NCBI GenBank assembly: GCA_017654935.2
Contig: CM065712.1
Coordinates: 23,924,313-23,988,312 of the forward strand
Source of the DNA: Phymorhynchus buccinoides
Lineage: Eukaryota; Mollusca; Gastropoda; Neogastropoda; Raphitomidae
Length of the DNA stretch: 64,000 nucleotides
Direction: 5' to 3'
The position numbers were made by a program, and so were the translations under genes. Under the pieces are notes generated by a model. That model was given only the letters and a program-made list of their open reading frames with translations. It ran no database searches and was not told the DNA's origin. Positions 1-9,990 of this stretch are shown piece after piece. Each line of letters begins with the position of its first letter. Position 1 is the stretch's first letter.

Positions 1-167
1 GCACGACTGCTAACTTCGGCGGTAAGTTGCTTGTTCAGTCATTCACATCCGGTTCTGTGAAGCGATTGCATAGGTTTTAACGCACATATTTTTTAGGCAT
101 CGGAGCGAATTTTTACCCCGGCTTTTTTTTTGGGGGGGTGTCAAATTTTTACTTTCGCGGATGCCTG
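1..167 (-). repeat. CAGGCATG-type DNA element, one end
   Basis: This stretch is an inverted, diverged copy of 40440-40620 and stops at ATGCCTG, the terminus shared by the CAGGCATG elements in this window. The other end lies outside the window. Confidence 0.6.
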
Positions 168-196
168 GTCCACAAAAAAGTCAAATATCTTAAAAA

Positions 197-434
197 CCCT
201 TTCATCGCCACTGTCGCCTCTTGGCACCACAATGATTTAACACCCAGGTCACTGAAAGTCATCAAGTGAGGGTCTGGTATCCAGTGACCTTATGTTCTTA
301 ATTTTGGGAGGTAAGGACAGGCCTTATTGTACGCACGTCTCAGAGGGATCCCCAACATTGCAGACGAAATCTTTTCTCTACCCAGGTAAGTTTAATGGTA
401 AATTTTGGCTGAGGAATGGCTGGCATTGAAAGGG
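197..434 (+). repeat. MITE-1 copy (TTAA-flanked)
   Basis: The copy begins CCCTTTCATCGCCA and ends GAAAGGG next to TTAA (435-438). The internal blocks CACCACAATG, ATTTAACACCC and AGGTAAGGACAGGCC are shared with all other copies. TTAA target sites with CCC...GGG ends are the hallmark of piggyBac-type elements. No transposase is present, so it is non-autonomous. Confidence 0.75.
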
Positions 435-834
435 TTAACTCATTCAAGTCGTTCCGGCCGTATATGTGCGGAATTAATAGATAGCTGTCAATAATTGCAT
501 GCATTTGCTTCAAGGGAAGTAAATCTGTGTGCACACCATACCTTGGTCACTTCTAAACTTGCTTCACTTCCTTAGACCACAATTTTGCCCCTGACTTTGC
601 TTTTGTGGTGGTTCGTTGTGGGGAAACCAATCGGTGTAGAGAGTTTTTCTATATAAAGTCTACATATAAAAAAGTCTGATCCACTACCACTTCCCCATGT
701 CTAAACCTGAAGTAAAAACCCGTCATCTTCCTTCATTTCTCCTTTTGTTTATGTATGTTTTGTTTGTGTGCATGGCTGGAGTGATTTGTGAGTTGTTTGA
801 ATAAATCAAAATCGTTGCGATGCGAATGAGTTAA
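435..834. repeat. TTAA-flanked element with ACTCATTC ends
   Basis: TTAACTCATTC at the left mirrors GAATGAGTTAA at the right. The right-end block (CATTGCGATGCGAATGAG) recurs at 38795-38815. It abuts MITE-1 on the left and a third TTAACCC end on the right, so neighbouring elements share TTAA sites. Confidence 0.5.
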
Positions 835-837
835 CCC

Positions 838-907
838 TCTTAGCACGATGAGCCACGCTCGTGGCTTCCTTGGTCGAACACGATGAGCCACGAGCGTGGC
901 TCAGTTC
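838..907. repeat. Double palindrome GAGCCACGCTCGTGGC
   Basis: Two self-complementary blocks occur in tandem about 40 bp apart, the second with the reversed core (GAGCCACGAGCGTGGCTC). It starts after TTAACCCTCTTAGC, which resembles the end of another TTAA-type element. Confidence 0.5.
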
Positions 908-1339
908 AAATACCACGCTGAACATTGGCCAATCCAATAAAGCGGATACAGCTAAACCAATCAGAAAGCTCGAAGCACTCGTACTTCGACTTTCTGCTGT
1001 CTGAATCTGGCCATTTTGATCGATCGATCTGCAATTTTTGTGTGTGGTGAAAATGAGTGATGAAAGTAGTGATTGTGAGGATGAGGATGAGACCAGCGAT
1101 GAGTAAATACTTATTTCACAGCATTTCGCATCCTACTTCGCCTTCCAACTCTCAAACACGCCGTTCATGGGTCGCTTCGGCGGCCATTTTTTTGCCCGCA
1201 ACCGCAACTCATCCAAAATACGGACCTGCACCATTTGAGAATAACATCGTGCTTGGCGAAAACGGCCTTAAATTACAAAAACATTTTCGGCAGAGAAGGC
1301 AGAGCTGTTTTCATGCCTGAACACTTACTCACTCACTTA
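908..1339. other. Presumed intron, no gene seen
   Basis: No exon or full repeat is recognised. Positions 1307-1319 read TTTTCATGCCTG, the right terminus of a CAGGCATG element whose left end is not visible. Confidence 0.4.
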
Positions 1340-1388
1340 CTCTCTCTCACACTCTCTCTCTCTCTCTCTGTCTGTCTGTCTCTCTCTT

Positions 1389-1422
<34 letters not shown>

Positions 1423-1534
1423 CAGTACCTTGGAGAACCACTTGTCATAGATCTGGTCCCACACCTCCAACACCTGGGTTTCCACCTGAGTGATGTTGGC
1501 GTGTTCTCTCTCTCTCTCTCTCTCTCCTCTCTCT

Positions 1535-1572
<38 letters not shown>

Positions 1573-1728
1573 CCCCCCCCCCCTCTCTCTCTCCTCTCTC
1601 TCTCTCCCCCCCCCCCCCTCTCTCTATCCCTCTCTCTCTCTCTCTCTCTCTCCCCAAGGACAGAATGGAAGACTAGGCCCAGCCTAAATTCTTTTCCTTG
1701 TAAAATAAAGTTTCCGAGTCTGAGTCTG

Positions 1729-1766
<38 letters not shown>
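1340..1766. repeat. CT/GTCT microsatellite blocks around a duplicated exon end
   Basis: Pure (CT)n and (GTCT)n tracts lie at 1340-1424, 1507-1652 and 1729-1765. Poly-C patches sit inside the middle block. The duplicated TMEM245 exon end lies between the first two. On the gene's strand these tracts are GA-rich and immediately follow the splice donors. Confidence 0.9.
1429..1506 (-). pseudogene. Duplicated 3' part of TMEM245 exon with splice donor
   Basis: This is a second copy of the last 78 bp of the exon at 1773-1874, followed by the same donor (AAG|GTACTGGAGAGAG on the minus strand). Differences are few, including Val to Ile in the N-V-T-Q stretch. It lacks the first 24 bp of the exon and its acceptor. 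In place of these it has a GA microsatellite, so it is probably not spliced as a full exon. Confidence 0.8.
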
Positions 1767-1767
<1 letters not shown>

Positions 1768-1772
1768 AGTAC

Positions 1773-1874
1773 CTTGGAGAACCACTTGTCATAAATCTGG
1801 TCCCACACCTCCAACACCTGGGTTTCCACCTGAGTGACGTTGGCATGTTCGTCCCCAGACAACAGCTCCTTCAC
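1773..1874 (-). CDS. TMEM245: TMEM245 internal exon (upstream part of the gene, inverted contig)
   Basis: Read on the minus strand this is a 102-bp, 34-codon exon beginning VKELLSGDEHANV and ending VLEVWDQIYDKWFSK. It is bounded by an acceptor (CTGTGTAG) and a donor (AAG|GTACTG), in phase 0 at both ends. The segment QVLEVWDQIYDKWF resembles the vertebrate TMEM245 stretch just before the C-terminal membrane half (QVLELWDRLYHSWF as I recall it). TMEM245 is a multi-pass membrane protein of the AI-2E transporter-like superfamily whose biochemical role is poorly defined. An NVT motif gives a possible N-glycosylation site. The other TMEM245 exons here are on the plus strand, so this contig is probably misoriented. 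The gene assignment is from remembered family sequence, not a search. Confidence 0.75.
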
Positions 1875-1941
1875 CTACACAGCACAAAACAACAACAAAA
1901 CAACATTATAAACGTACTCCCAGTCAGTGTTGTTGTTGTTG

Positions 1942-2045
1942 TCATACCCTGGCTAAACGACTCCAGGGATCATCCCAACAGCCGAAGCACTTGAACACTA
2001 TGGCGCAAATGCACCAGCTAGGGATGAGAACGTTACGTGTGTGAC
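1942..2045 (-). repeat. Repeat-G fragment
   Basis: The inverse of a sequence also found at 9430-9506, 25045-25115 and 44625-44745: ...CTCATCCCTAGCTGGTG, then GTTCAAGTGCTTCGGCTG, then TTGGGATGATCCCTGGAGTC. Parts of this element are built into the exon A arrays. Confidence 0.7.
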
Positions 2046-2092
2046 CGCTTTTTGATTACCCTGTCACTCATCATGCAACCCACCACCACCAC

Positions 2093-2592
2093 NNNNNNNN
2101 NNNNNNNNNNNNNNNNNNNNNNNNNNNNNNNNNNNNNNNNNNNNNNNNNNNNNNNNNNNNNNNNNNNNNNNNNNNNNNNNNNNNNNNNNNNNNNNNNNNN
2201 NNNNNNNNNNNNNNNNNNNNNNNNNNNNNNNNNNNNNNNNNNNNNNNNNNNNNNNNNNNNNNNNNNNNNNNNNNNNNNNNNNNNNNNNNNNNNNNNNNNN
2301 NNNNNNNNNNNNNNNNNNNNNNNNNNNNNNNNNNNNNNNNNNNNNNNNNNNNNNNNNNNNNNNNNNNNNNNNNNNNNNNNNNNNNNNNNNNNNNNNNNNN
2401 NNNNNNNNNNNNNNNNNNNNNNNNNNNNNNNNNNNNNNNNNNNNNNNNNNNNNNNNNNNNNNNNNNNNNNNNNNNNNNNNNNNNNNNNNNNNNNNNNNNN
2501 NNNNNNNNNNNNNNNNNNNNNNNNNNNNNNNNNNNNNNNNNNNNNNNNNNNNNNNNNNNNNNNNNNNNNNNNNNNNNNNNNNNNNNNNNNNN
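2093..2592. other. 500-N scaffold gap
   Basis: A run of exactly 500 N separates contig 1 from contig 2. Fixed-size gaps mean that order and orientation across it are not sequence-proven. Confidence 0.99.
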
Positions 2593-3228
2593 CGTCATCT
2601 CATCAAACCGGCAGTCGATTTGGGATGGTGAGAAGTTATTAGGTAAACCGGAGATTGCGATTATCCTATTTTTGTTATCGTTCACTCACACCCCATCACA
2701 TCATCATACGGACACAATATCTACAAATCACGACCATCCACCGTTGTATTGTTATGTCAGACTTCCGACGCGTTTGTCATGCATCGTCATGGTCACGACG
2801 GTAGTCGCATTTGGGCATGCTGTGAAGAAGCTATTAGGTAACCGAGATTGCTATTATCTCTATTTTTGTTATCGCTATGATCATCATCATCAGAGTATAT
2901 CATCATCTCATTATCATCATCATTATTATCAGCACGTAGTCGCATCATCGTCTTCGACCGGGAGTATTTGGATAGGCTGTGGAGCAGGCTATTAGGTAAC
3001 AAAGATTTGCTGTTGTTGTTTGTTGTTGTCATTGTCATTATTATTATCATCATCTTCATCATCAACATCATCGTCGTCGATTTGGATATGGCTGTGGAGC
3101 AGGCTATTAGGTAACAGAGATTGTTGTTGTTGTTGTTGTCATTATTATTATCATCATCTTCATCATCAACATCATTGTCGTCGATTGGGAGTTGATTTGG
3201 GCAGGTTGTTGAGCGGGCTGAGAAAAGT
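2593..3228 (+). pseudogene. Array of TMEM245 exon D 3' ends with donors (contig 2)
   Basis: Copies of a roughly 40-bp exon end, ...GTGGAGCAGGCTATTAG followed by GTAAC, finish at 2642, 2837, 2995 and 3110, with a decayed one near 3227. Each is followed by the same intron start (GAGATTGCTATTATC) and then TCATCATC/TTGTTG simple repeat. In frame the best copies read GQAVEQAIR, matching the residues that precede GVF...SLKM in TMEM245. The 5' part of the true exon is not visible and may lie in the gap. Some copies have 1-nt changes that break the frame. Confidence 0.65.
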
Positions 3229-3278
3229 ATCTGAGATTGCTATTTTCACTGTTTTTGTAATCATTCTTCTTCTTCTTC

Positions 3279-3665
3279 TTCTCTCTTCTGCGTTCCCAGG
3301 CCATTATGGCCATAAAGGGTAAGGCACATATGTGTCCGGTTGTCAGTTCTCACTGGTCTCCCCGCTGCGTACAGCTGACGCATTCCGGTTTCAGAGCGAG
3401 CTCAAAGGAAAATATATATTTGGAAGAATTGTTTTTGGGGAAAAAGGCAGGAGAATGGGCCAATAAGTCCAGAAAGATAGTAGATGATAGAAAGCAAAGG
3501 GAAAAGGCAGAGTCAAAAGAGAGTGGCAGATTAGAGGAAGTTTTATTTATTTTATTTTTATTATATAGATTAGAGGAATGTTACAAGCACAGAACTTCAA
3601 GAAGTGGGGGGACTATTTTTTACAAAAGACCCCCCCCCCCCCCCCCGGATCCCCACGGGGGAGAG
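3279..3665 (+). repeat. Repeat-A copy (contig 2)
   Basis: The copy starts at GCGTTCCCAGGCCATTATGG and ends in a C-run, then GGATCCCCACGGGG. Diagnostic blocks are CATTCCGGTTTC, GGAAAAGGCAGAGTCAAAG and AAGCACAGAACTTC. Insertion site 3520-3532 (AGAGTGGCAGATT) is empty here but occupied at 20510-20617 in contig 3. Confidence 0.8.
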
Positions 3666-3773
3666 AGACTCATGAGGGAGGGGGTGGAGTCTTCCAGCTC
3701 CCTGTATGGAGGCACGAGGCAGCCACCCACTGCCCCAGTAAGCATTATCATCATCGTCATAATCATAATTGTC

Positions 3774-3812
3774 TGGGAGTCGATTTGGGCAGGTTGTGGA
3801 GCGAGCTACAAG
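3774..3812 (+). pseudogene. Isolated copy of exon D end with donor (contig 2)
   Basis: GGGAGTCGATTTGGGCAGG...GAGCTACAAG followed by GTAACTGAGATT. It reads RFGQVVERATR in the exon frame, a diverged version of RFGQAVEQAIR. It matches 20864-20902 in contig 3. Confidence 0.6.
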
Positions 3813-3839
3813 GTAACTGAGATTCTTCGTCTTCTTGGC

Positions 3840-5215
3840 GCTTGCCAGGCCTACACGACCAAACCAGCTCCTGACACAAATAGTGCCGTTTTCTCCATCT
3901 CTTGACACAAATAGCGCCGTTTTCTGCAGCTCTTGACACAAATAGTGCCGTTTTCTCCATCTCTTGACACAAATAGCGCCGTTTTCTCCAGCTCTTGACA
4001 CAAATAGCGCCGTTTTCTCCAGCTCTTGACACAAACAGTGCCGTTTTCTGCAGCTCTTGACACAAATAGGCTGTTCTGCGCTATTGAACAAATAGCGCCG
4101 TTTTTTCCACGCCACGACGCTCGCGCCATACACAAATAGTGCCGTTTCTGCAGCTCTTGACACAAATAGTGCCGTTCCTTCTCCAGCTCTGACACAAATA
4201 GTTGACAGGAGCTTCCCATCTCTTGACACAAATAGCACCCCGTTTTCCAGCTCGGACAACAAAAAAATTAGTGCCGTTTTTCTCCATCTCTTGACACAAA
4301 TAGTGCCGTTTTTCCATCTACTGGACACAAATAGCTGCTGTTTTCTCCAATCTCGACAAAATAGCGCAGTTTCTCCAGCTCTTGACCAAACATTAGTGCC
4401 GTTTTCTCCAACGTCTCTCCAGCACCCACACACACAGTGTGTAGAGTGTGGCTTTCTCCATCTTTTGACAAAAATAGTGCCGTTTTCCTCCAGCTCTTGA
4501 CACAAATAGTGCCCTCGCACTTTCTTCTCCAGATCCTGACACAATAGTGCCGTTTTCTCCATCTCTGACACAAATAGTGCCGTTTCTCATTCTTACATCC
4601 AATTAGTGCCGTATACCACATCAGCAGCTCTTTTATTTCTACATCACCTACTCTGAACAAATAGTGCCGTTTTCTCCATTCTTCTTGACACAAAATAGTC
4701 CGTTTTCTCCATACTAACCTGTATATTAACCACAATATCGCGAGACCGACACTTTATGCCCATCTTTGACACAAATAGTGCCGTTTTCTCAGCTACTTTG
4801 TGACACAAAATAGTTGCCGTTTTCTCCATCTTCTTGACACAAAATAGTAGCCCTTTTCCCAGCTCATGACATAAATGTGCCGTGTTCTCCAGCTCTGACA
4901 CAAATAGCGCCGTTTTCTCCCTTTTCTTTGACATAATAGTAGCCTTTTTCTCCATTCTGACACAAATAGTGCCGTTTTTCTCCATCTCCTTGGACATAAA
5001 TAGTGCCGTTTTCTCCAGCTCTTGACACAAATAGCGCCGTTTTCTCCAGCTCCTGGAGGATGCCATAGAGCGTAGTCGGCACAGGAGTTTCTGTTGGCCA
5101 CAGATCTTTCCTGGCTTGCTGATGTAAGGGGCATCTTTGAAGCACATGCTCCGCAGTCTGATCTTCCTGTCCACAAGGACAGGTTGGAGAAGGCACCACC
5201 TTCAGTTTGCGGCAC
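3840..5215 (-). pseudogene. 5'-truncated non-LTR retrotransposon ORF2 end, expanded by a minisatellite
   Basis: On the minus strand the element enters at about 5215 and encodes a cysteine/histidine motif (CPCGQEDQTAEHVLQRCPLH) of the kind found at the C-terminus of reverse-transcriptase polyproteins in Jockey/RTE-like LINEs. TTLYGILQELEKTALFVSR follows. After about 1.2 kb of minisatellite the frame ends ...FVSGAGLVV and a stop at 3853-3851, and then GCCTGGCAAGCGCCAAGAAG, a typical LINE 3' end. The RT and endonuclease domains are absent, as usual for 5'-truncated copies. The minisatellite lies inside the last codons of the ORF. Confidence 0.75.
3870..5054 (-). repeat. 31-bp minisatellite derived from LINE codons (contig 2 allele)
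   Basis: About 38 copies of a 31-bp unit (plus-strand core GACACAAATAGTGCCGTTTTC, written here in two parts: GACACAAATAGTG and CCGTTTTCTCCAGCTCTT). On the minus strand the unit reads ELEKTALFVSR, the last codons of the LINE. It has no stop in any of the three minus frames, so three frames are cycled as EKTALFVSR, ENGTICVKS and KRHYLCQE. This copy is noisier than the contig 3 copy, with many single-base indels. Confidence 0.9.
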
Positions 5216-5240
5216 AGATGACTGAGTTTGGTAATAAAGA

Positions 5241-5702
5241 CCTGTTTACCCTCCCGGTTTTGCCGGAAATTTGCAAAAATTCTGGGTAAAATAATTAATT
5301 CCGGGTGAACGCTGAAAATCCCAGGTTTTCGAAAAACCGTCTATTATTTGTTTTTGTTTGTATGAAAAGATGCAAGGGTTGACTGAAACCGAATGCAAAT
5401 GGTGGCCAGGCTTTTGCTGTCGATTTGAAGAGCTTTCCAGGCAGTTTTTTAATGTTAGAGATTGTAATTAGGGCTTGAAATGAGTCAATTTAGATTATAT
5501 TATCACTGGAAAATACGATGATGTGAGAATTTTGAACTTTTCAACGGAAAATGAAGTGAAAATTGATCGCGATGGCGCCGAGTTGAATCGGTGTTTTATC
5601 GCGAGTCGTGTACCTATGTGAATTCCTGTTGTTTTTTCTCAAATTCCGGGTTTTTTGTGTGGCTAATTCCAGGTTTTTCATCATTAGGGTAAACAGGTCA
5701 GC
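5241..5702. repeat. CCTGTTTACC element (only in contig 2)
   Basis: It begins GACCTGTTTACCC and ends GGGTAAACAGGTC, perfect inverted termini. It is stop-rich with no transposase. The homologous place in contig 3 (21718-22289) carries an unrelated element. Confidence 0.75.
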
Positions 5703-5789
5703 TAATATTACTATTTTTGTAATCATTGTTATTGTTAGCGTTACCATCATCATCATTATCATCGTACATCGTCATCGTCGTCGTCATCT

Positions 5790-5835
5790 TCGATTGGGAG
5801 TGGATTTGCGCAGGGGCTGTGAGGTGTGCTATGAG
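5790..5835 (+). pseudogene. Diverged exon D end (contig 2)
   Basis: GATTGGGAGTGGATTTGCGC...GTGCTATGAG followed by GTCGTTGAGTGAGATTGCC keeps the layout of the exon D copies (exon end, GT, GAGATTGC) with more changes. It is the counterpart of 22376-22421. Confidence 0.4.
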
Positions 5836-5879
5836 GTCGTTGAGTGAGATTGCCATTATCATCCATCATCATCGTCGTC

Positions 5880-6240
5880 ATTAACTTCTTCTTCTTCCTG
5901 CGTTCTCAGGGCCATAAGGCCACAATGGGGTACGTATGTGTCCGTTTTCCAGCCTTTTCACTGGTGTCCTCGCTCCTGCATTCAGCCGACACATTCGCGA
6001 TTTCGGAGGAGCTACTACAAAGGAGAAAACTATATGGAAGATTTTTTTGGAAAAAAAAGGCATATGACATGGGCCAAAAAGTCAGAAAGATAGTAGATGA
6101 CACAAAGCAAGGGAAAAGGCTGAGTCAAACAGAGAGACAGATTAGAGGAAATTACAAGCACAGAACTTCCAGAAGGTGGGGGCGCAACTATTTTGTATGG
6201 AAGACACACACACACACACACACACCACCGAACGGTATCC
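5880..6240 (+). repeat. Repeat-A copy ending in CA microsatellite (contig 2)
   Basis: From TTCTTCCTGCGTTCTCAGGGCC to a (CA)n tract and GGTATCCTGAC. The blocks are the same as at 3279-3665. Confidence 0.75.
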
Positions 6241-6334
6241 TGACTCGGTGTGTGTGCGTGTGTGGTCATTAACATAATTATTGTTGTTGACGGCATCATA
6301 ATTATCATCATTACCGTCATTATCATCATTGGTA

Positions 6335-6726
6335 TTTGGTATATTCTAGTCACAGAGACTTATCTCTGTGAAAAATAATTGGGGTGGGGGTGGAAACAGG
6401 GTGAGGAGGGGGTGTGGACACACTTGGAAAACCCTATCTATCAATTTGGGGCCATACCAGGGGCAGCGGGATTTCTCCCTGCTAACTTACCGACTGCTTT
6501 CAACTGCCGTGGGATTTTTACGTGCGTGCTAAGCTACGCACGGGTCAGACTAGCTTTAAGTCCCCCATCCGAAGGACTGGACGTTTCAGTTCGATTTTCC
6601 TGTCAAACTAGAAAGAAAGGGCGGGAGCGGGGATTCGAACCCGGGTCACTCACGCGCTGCAGTTGTTTTTTTTTTTTTTTTTTGCATTACATTTAGCAGG
6701 GCGAACGTCTGCCACCTTTCTCCCGG
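6335..6726 (-). repeat. SINE-1 (tRNA-derived) copy, contig 2
   Basis: On the minus strand the head reads GGTGGCAGACGTTCGCC... with an internal promoter B box GGGTTCGAATCCC, and the tail carries CACAGAGATAAGTCTCTGTGAC. The A-box region is shortened here (TTAACCACT missing). It lies in the intron before exon A. Confidence 0.85.
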
Positions 6727-6801
6727 AAGTGGATTAGGAAGTGGATTTGTGAATGTAATGCTCTGTGTGTTTCACTTTCTGTGTTGTTTTTCTCAAAACA
6801 G

Positions 6802-6935
6802 TGGTGTGTTCATGGCCTCCCTCAAGATGTGTGCGTTCTACGGACTGTGGAGTACGGCTGGCTGGTGCACCCATCTTCTTCGGCCTGGAACATCGGCTGG
6901 TAGCTTGTTCTTCGGCCTGGACATCATTCCCTCAG
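6802..6935 (+). CDS. TMEM245: TMEM245 exon A, damaged copy (contig 2)
   Basis: The acceptor (TCTCAAAACAG) and the first 57 bases match the intact exon at 23441. They encode [16 protein letters not shown]. After that come small insertions (GTACGGCT, CC, an extra A) and a partial second copy of TGTTCTTCGGCCTGGACATC, which shift the frame and lengthen the exon from 101 to 134 bp. Because the matching exon in contig 3 is intact and surrounding contig 2 arrays are full of similar indels, consensus error or misassembly is more likely than a true null allele. Confidence 0.7.
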
Positions 6936-8312
6936 GTAGCTACCATACAATGAAAGTTTTCACTATTATTCTCCGTTTGTACCATAGTGTTCAAGTGCTT
7001 CGGCTGGTGCACCTGTTTCTTGGGCCCTGGACATCGTCTTCATTCCTCTCAGGTAGGTACCATACATATCCTCTGTTTGTACCATAGCGTTCAAGTGCTT
7101 CGGCTGGTGCACCTCTTCTTAACTTTCGGCCTGGACATCGTCTTCATTCCCTCAGGTAGGTACTATACAATGAAAGTTTTTCACTATTATTCTCCGTTTG
7201 TACCATAGCGTTCAAGTGCTATCGGCTGGTGCACCTGTTCTTCGGCCTGGACATCGTCTTCATTCCCTCAGGTAGGTACCATACAATGAAAGTTTTCACT
7301 ATTATTCTCCATTTAGTACCATAGCGTTCAAGTGCTTCGGCTGGTGTGTGCACCTGTTCTTCGGCCTGGACATCGTCTTCATTCCCTTAGGTAGGTACCA
7401 TACATTGAAAGTTTTCACTATTATTTCTCCGTTTTGTACCATAGTGTTCAAGTGCTTCGGCTGGTGCACCTGTTCTTCGGCCTGGACATCGTCTTCATTC
7501 CCTCAGGTAGGTTACCATACAATGAAAGTTTTCACTATCTATTCTCTGTTTGTACCATAGTGTTCAAAGTGCTTCGGCTGGTGCACCTCTTCTTCGGCCT
7601 GACATCGTCTTCATTCCCTCAGGTATAAGGTGCCATACATATCCTCTGTTTTCGTACCATAGTGTTCAAGTGCTTCGGCTGGTGCACCTCTTCTTCGGCC
7701 TGGACATCGTCTTCATTCCCTCAGGTAGGTACCATACATTGAAAGTTTTCACTATTATCTCCGTTTGTACCATAGTGTTCAATTGCTTCGGCTAGTCTGG
7801 TGCACCTCTTCTTCGGCCTGGACATCGTCTTCATTCCCTCAGGTAGGTACCGCCTATACATTGAAAGTTTTCACTATGATATTCTCCGTTTGTACCATAG
7901 TGTTCAATTGCTTCGGCTGTGTGCACCTGTTCTTTGGCCTGGACATCGTCTTCATTCCCTCAGGTAGGTACCATACAAATGAAAGTTTTTCACTATTATT
8001 CTCCGTTTGTACTATAGTGTTCAAGTGCTTCGGCTGGTGCACCTGTTCTTCGGCCTGGACATCGTCTTCATTCCCTCAGGTAGGTACCATACAATGAAAG
8101 TTTTCACTATTATTCTCCGTTTGTACCATAGCGTTCAAGTGCTTCGGCTGCGTGCACCTGTTCTTCGGCCTGGACATCGTCTTCATTCCCTCAGGTAGCT
8201 ACCATACAATGAAAGTTTTCACTATTATTCTCCATTTGTACCATAGCGTTCAAGTGCTTAGGCTGGTGCACCTGTTCTTCGGCCTGGACATCGTCTTCAT
8301 TCCTCTTAGGTA
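6936..8312 (+). repeat. Exon A end/donor tandem array, contig 2 (about 12 extra units)
   Basis: Repeated unit of about 114-117 bp: CTGGTGCACCTGTTCTTCGG (exon A codons LVHLFFG), GACATCGTCTTCATTCCCTC, AG|GTAGGTACCATACA, GAAAGTTTTCACTATTATTC, then Repeat-G sequence TTTGTACCATAGCGTTCAAG. Donor-like junctions occur at about 7052, 7156, 7271, 7390, 7506, 7622, 7725, 7842, 7963, 8079, 8195 and 8309. Indels between units change the frame repeatedly. Confidence 0.92.
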
Positions 8313-9215
8313 GGTACCATACAATGAAAGTTTTCACTGTATTATTGTCCGTTTGTACCATAGCGTTCAAGTGCTTCAGCTGTTGGGATGATCCCTGGAG
8401 TCTGGACATCGTTTTCATTCGGGTACGTATGTGTCCGTTTTTCCTCGCTGCATTCAGCCGCCACATTCCGATTTCAGAGGAGCTCAAACAAGGAAAGTTT
8501 AGAGACTATTATTGACGCATATCCTCCGTTTGTACCACAGCGTTCAAGTGCTTCGGTTGTTGGGATGATCCCTGGAGTCTGGGCATCGTCTTCATTCCAT
8601 AGAGGGAAAGTTTTGACTTGTCCATGCCTATCCTCCGTTTGTACCATCAGCGTTCGAGTGTTCAAGTGCTTTGGTTGTTGGGATGATCCCTGGAGTCTGG
8701 ACATCGTCTTCATTCCATAGAGGGAAAGTTTTGACTTGTCCATGCCTATCCTCCGTTTGTACCACAGCGTTCAAGTGCTTCTGGTTGTTGGGATGATCCC
8801 TGGAGTCTGGACATCGTCTTCATTCCATAGAGGGAAAGTTTTGACTTGTCCATGCCTATCCTCCGTTTGTACCACAGCGTTCAAGTGCTTCGGCTGTTGG
8901 GATGATCCCTGGAGTCTGCACATCGTTTTTGTTCGTTCAGGTAGATGCCTTACAGGGAAAGTTTTGACGCATATTCTCCGTTTGTACCATAGTGTTCAAG
9001 TGCTTCAGCTGTTGGGATGATGCCTGGAGTCTGGACATTGTCTTCATTCCATACAGGGAAAGTTTTGACTATTATCCACGCATATCCTCCATTTGCACCA
9101 TAGCGTTCAAGTGCTTCGGCTGTTGGGATGATCCCTGGAGTCTGCACATCGTTTTCGTTCCCTACAGGGAAAGTGTTTACTATTATCCACGCATATCCTC
9201 CGAAGTTGGAGTGTG
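8313..9215 (+). repeat. Second-class array: Repeat-G core joined to exon A fragment (contig 2)
   Basis: About seven units in which GTGCTTCGGCTGTTGGGATG and ATCCCTGGAGTC run into GGACATCGTCTTCATTCC, an exon A piece, and then ATACAGGGAAAGTTTTGAC without a splice donor. It follows directly on the first-class array. Confidence 0.85.
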
Positions 9216-9221
9216 GCTGCC

Positions 9222-9425
9222 CACGTGGCGGGGTACTGTAGTTTACGGACTACAAGGCGCACCTGATTATAAGGCACACCCCTCCCCCCAAAACGTTTTA
9301 CGCAAAATTCAGATTTTGTTATTATAGTTTCTTACTATATTATCAGTCACGTTATAAGGCGCAGGGGTCTCAGTCTGGGAAAAAAAAGTGTATGGGTAGC
9401 GCCTTATAGTCCGTAAAATGTAATA
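9222..9425. repeat. GCGC-MITE copy (contig 2)
   Basis: Left end TACTGTAGTTTACGGACTAC, right end TATAGTCCGTAAAATGTA, with internal ATAAGGCGCAGGGGTCTCAG. Counterparts are at 24846-25045 and 41590-41748. Confidence 0.75.
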
Positions 9426-9506
9426 AAAAAAACCGGTCACACACGTAATGTTCTCATCCCTAGCTGATGCATTTGTACCATAGTGTTCAAGTGCTTCGGC
9501 TGTTGG

Positions 9507-9940
9507 TAATTTGGTATATTCTAGTCACAGAGACTTATCTCTGTGAAATTCGGGCTGCTCTCCCCCGGACTGGCGCGCGTGCCGCAAGTGCAGCGCCAAC
9601 CCTTTTTTTTTTTTGGGGGGGGGGCTTAGGGTGAGGAGGGGGGGGGGGGGGCACACTTGGAAAACCTAGCTATCAATTTGGCCATACCAGGCAGCAGGAT
9701 TTCTCCCCTGCTCTTACCGACTTTCAACTGCCTGTGGGGGATTTTTACGTGCGTAAAGCGCACGGGTCAGACTAGCTTTAAGTCCCCATCCGAAGGACTG
9801 GACGTTCATTTCGATGTTCCTGTCGAACTAGAAAGAAAAGGGCGAGGAGGCCGGGATTCGAACCCCGGGTCACTCACGCTGCAGCAGTCACGCATTACAT
9901 TTGGCAGGCGAACGTCTTAACCACTCTGCCACCCTTCTCC
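9507..9940 (-). repeat. SINE-1 inserted in Repeat-G, with target duplication
   Basis: A complete copy: head GGTGGCAGAGTGGTTAAGAC (A box) and B box GGGTTCGAATCCC on the minus strand. It splits a Repeat-G copy and is flanked by CTGTTGG at 9500-9506 and 9941-9947, a 7-bp target-site duplication. Confidence 0.9.
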
Positions 9941-9990
9941 CTGTTGGGATGATCGATCCCTGGAGTCTTTTAGCCAGGGTAAGACAACAA

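Noticed and set aside
1347..1874. 175-codon minus-strand ORF rich in Arg-Glu
   Set aside because: Only the first 34 codons are exon. The rest is GA microsatellite and a duplicated exon end read in a mixture of frames.
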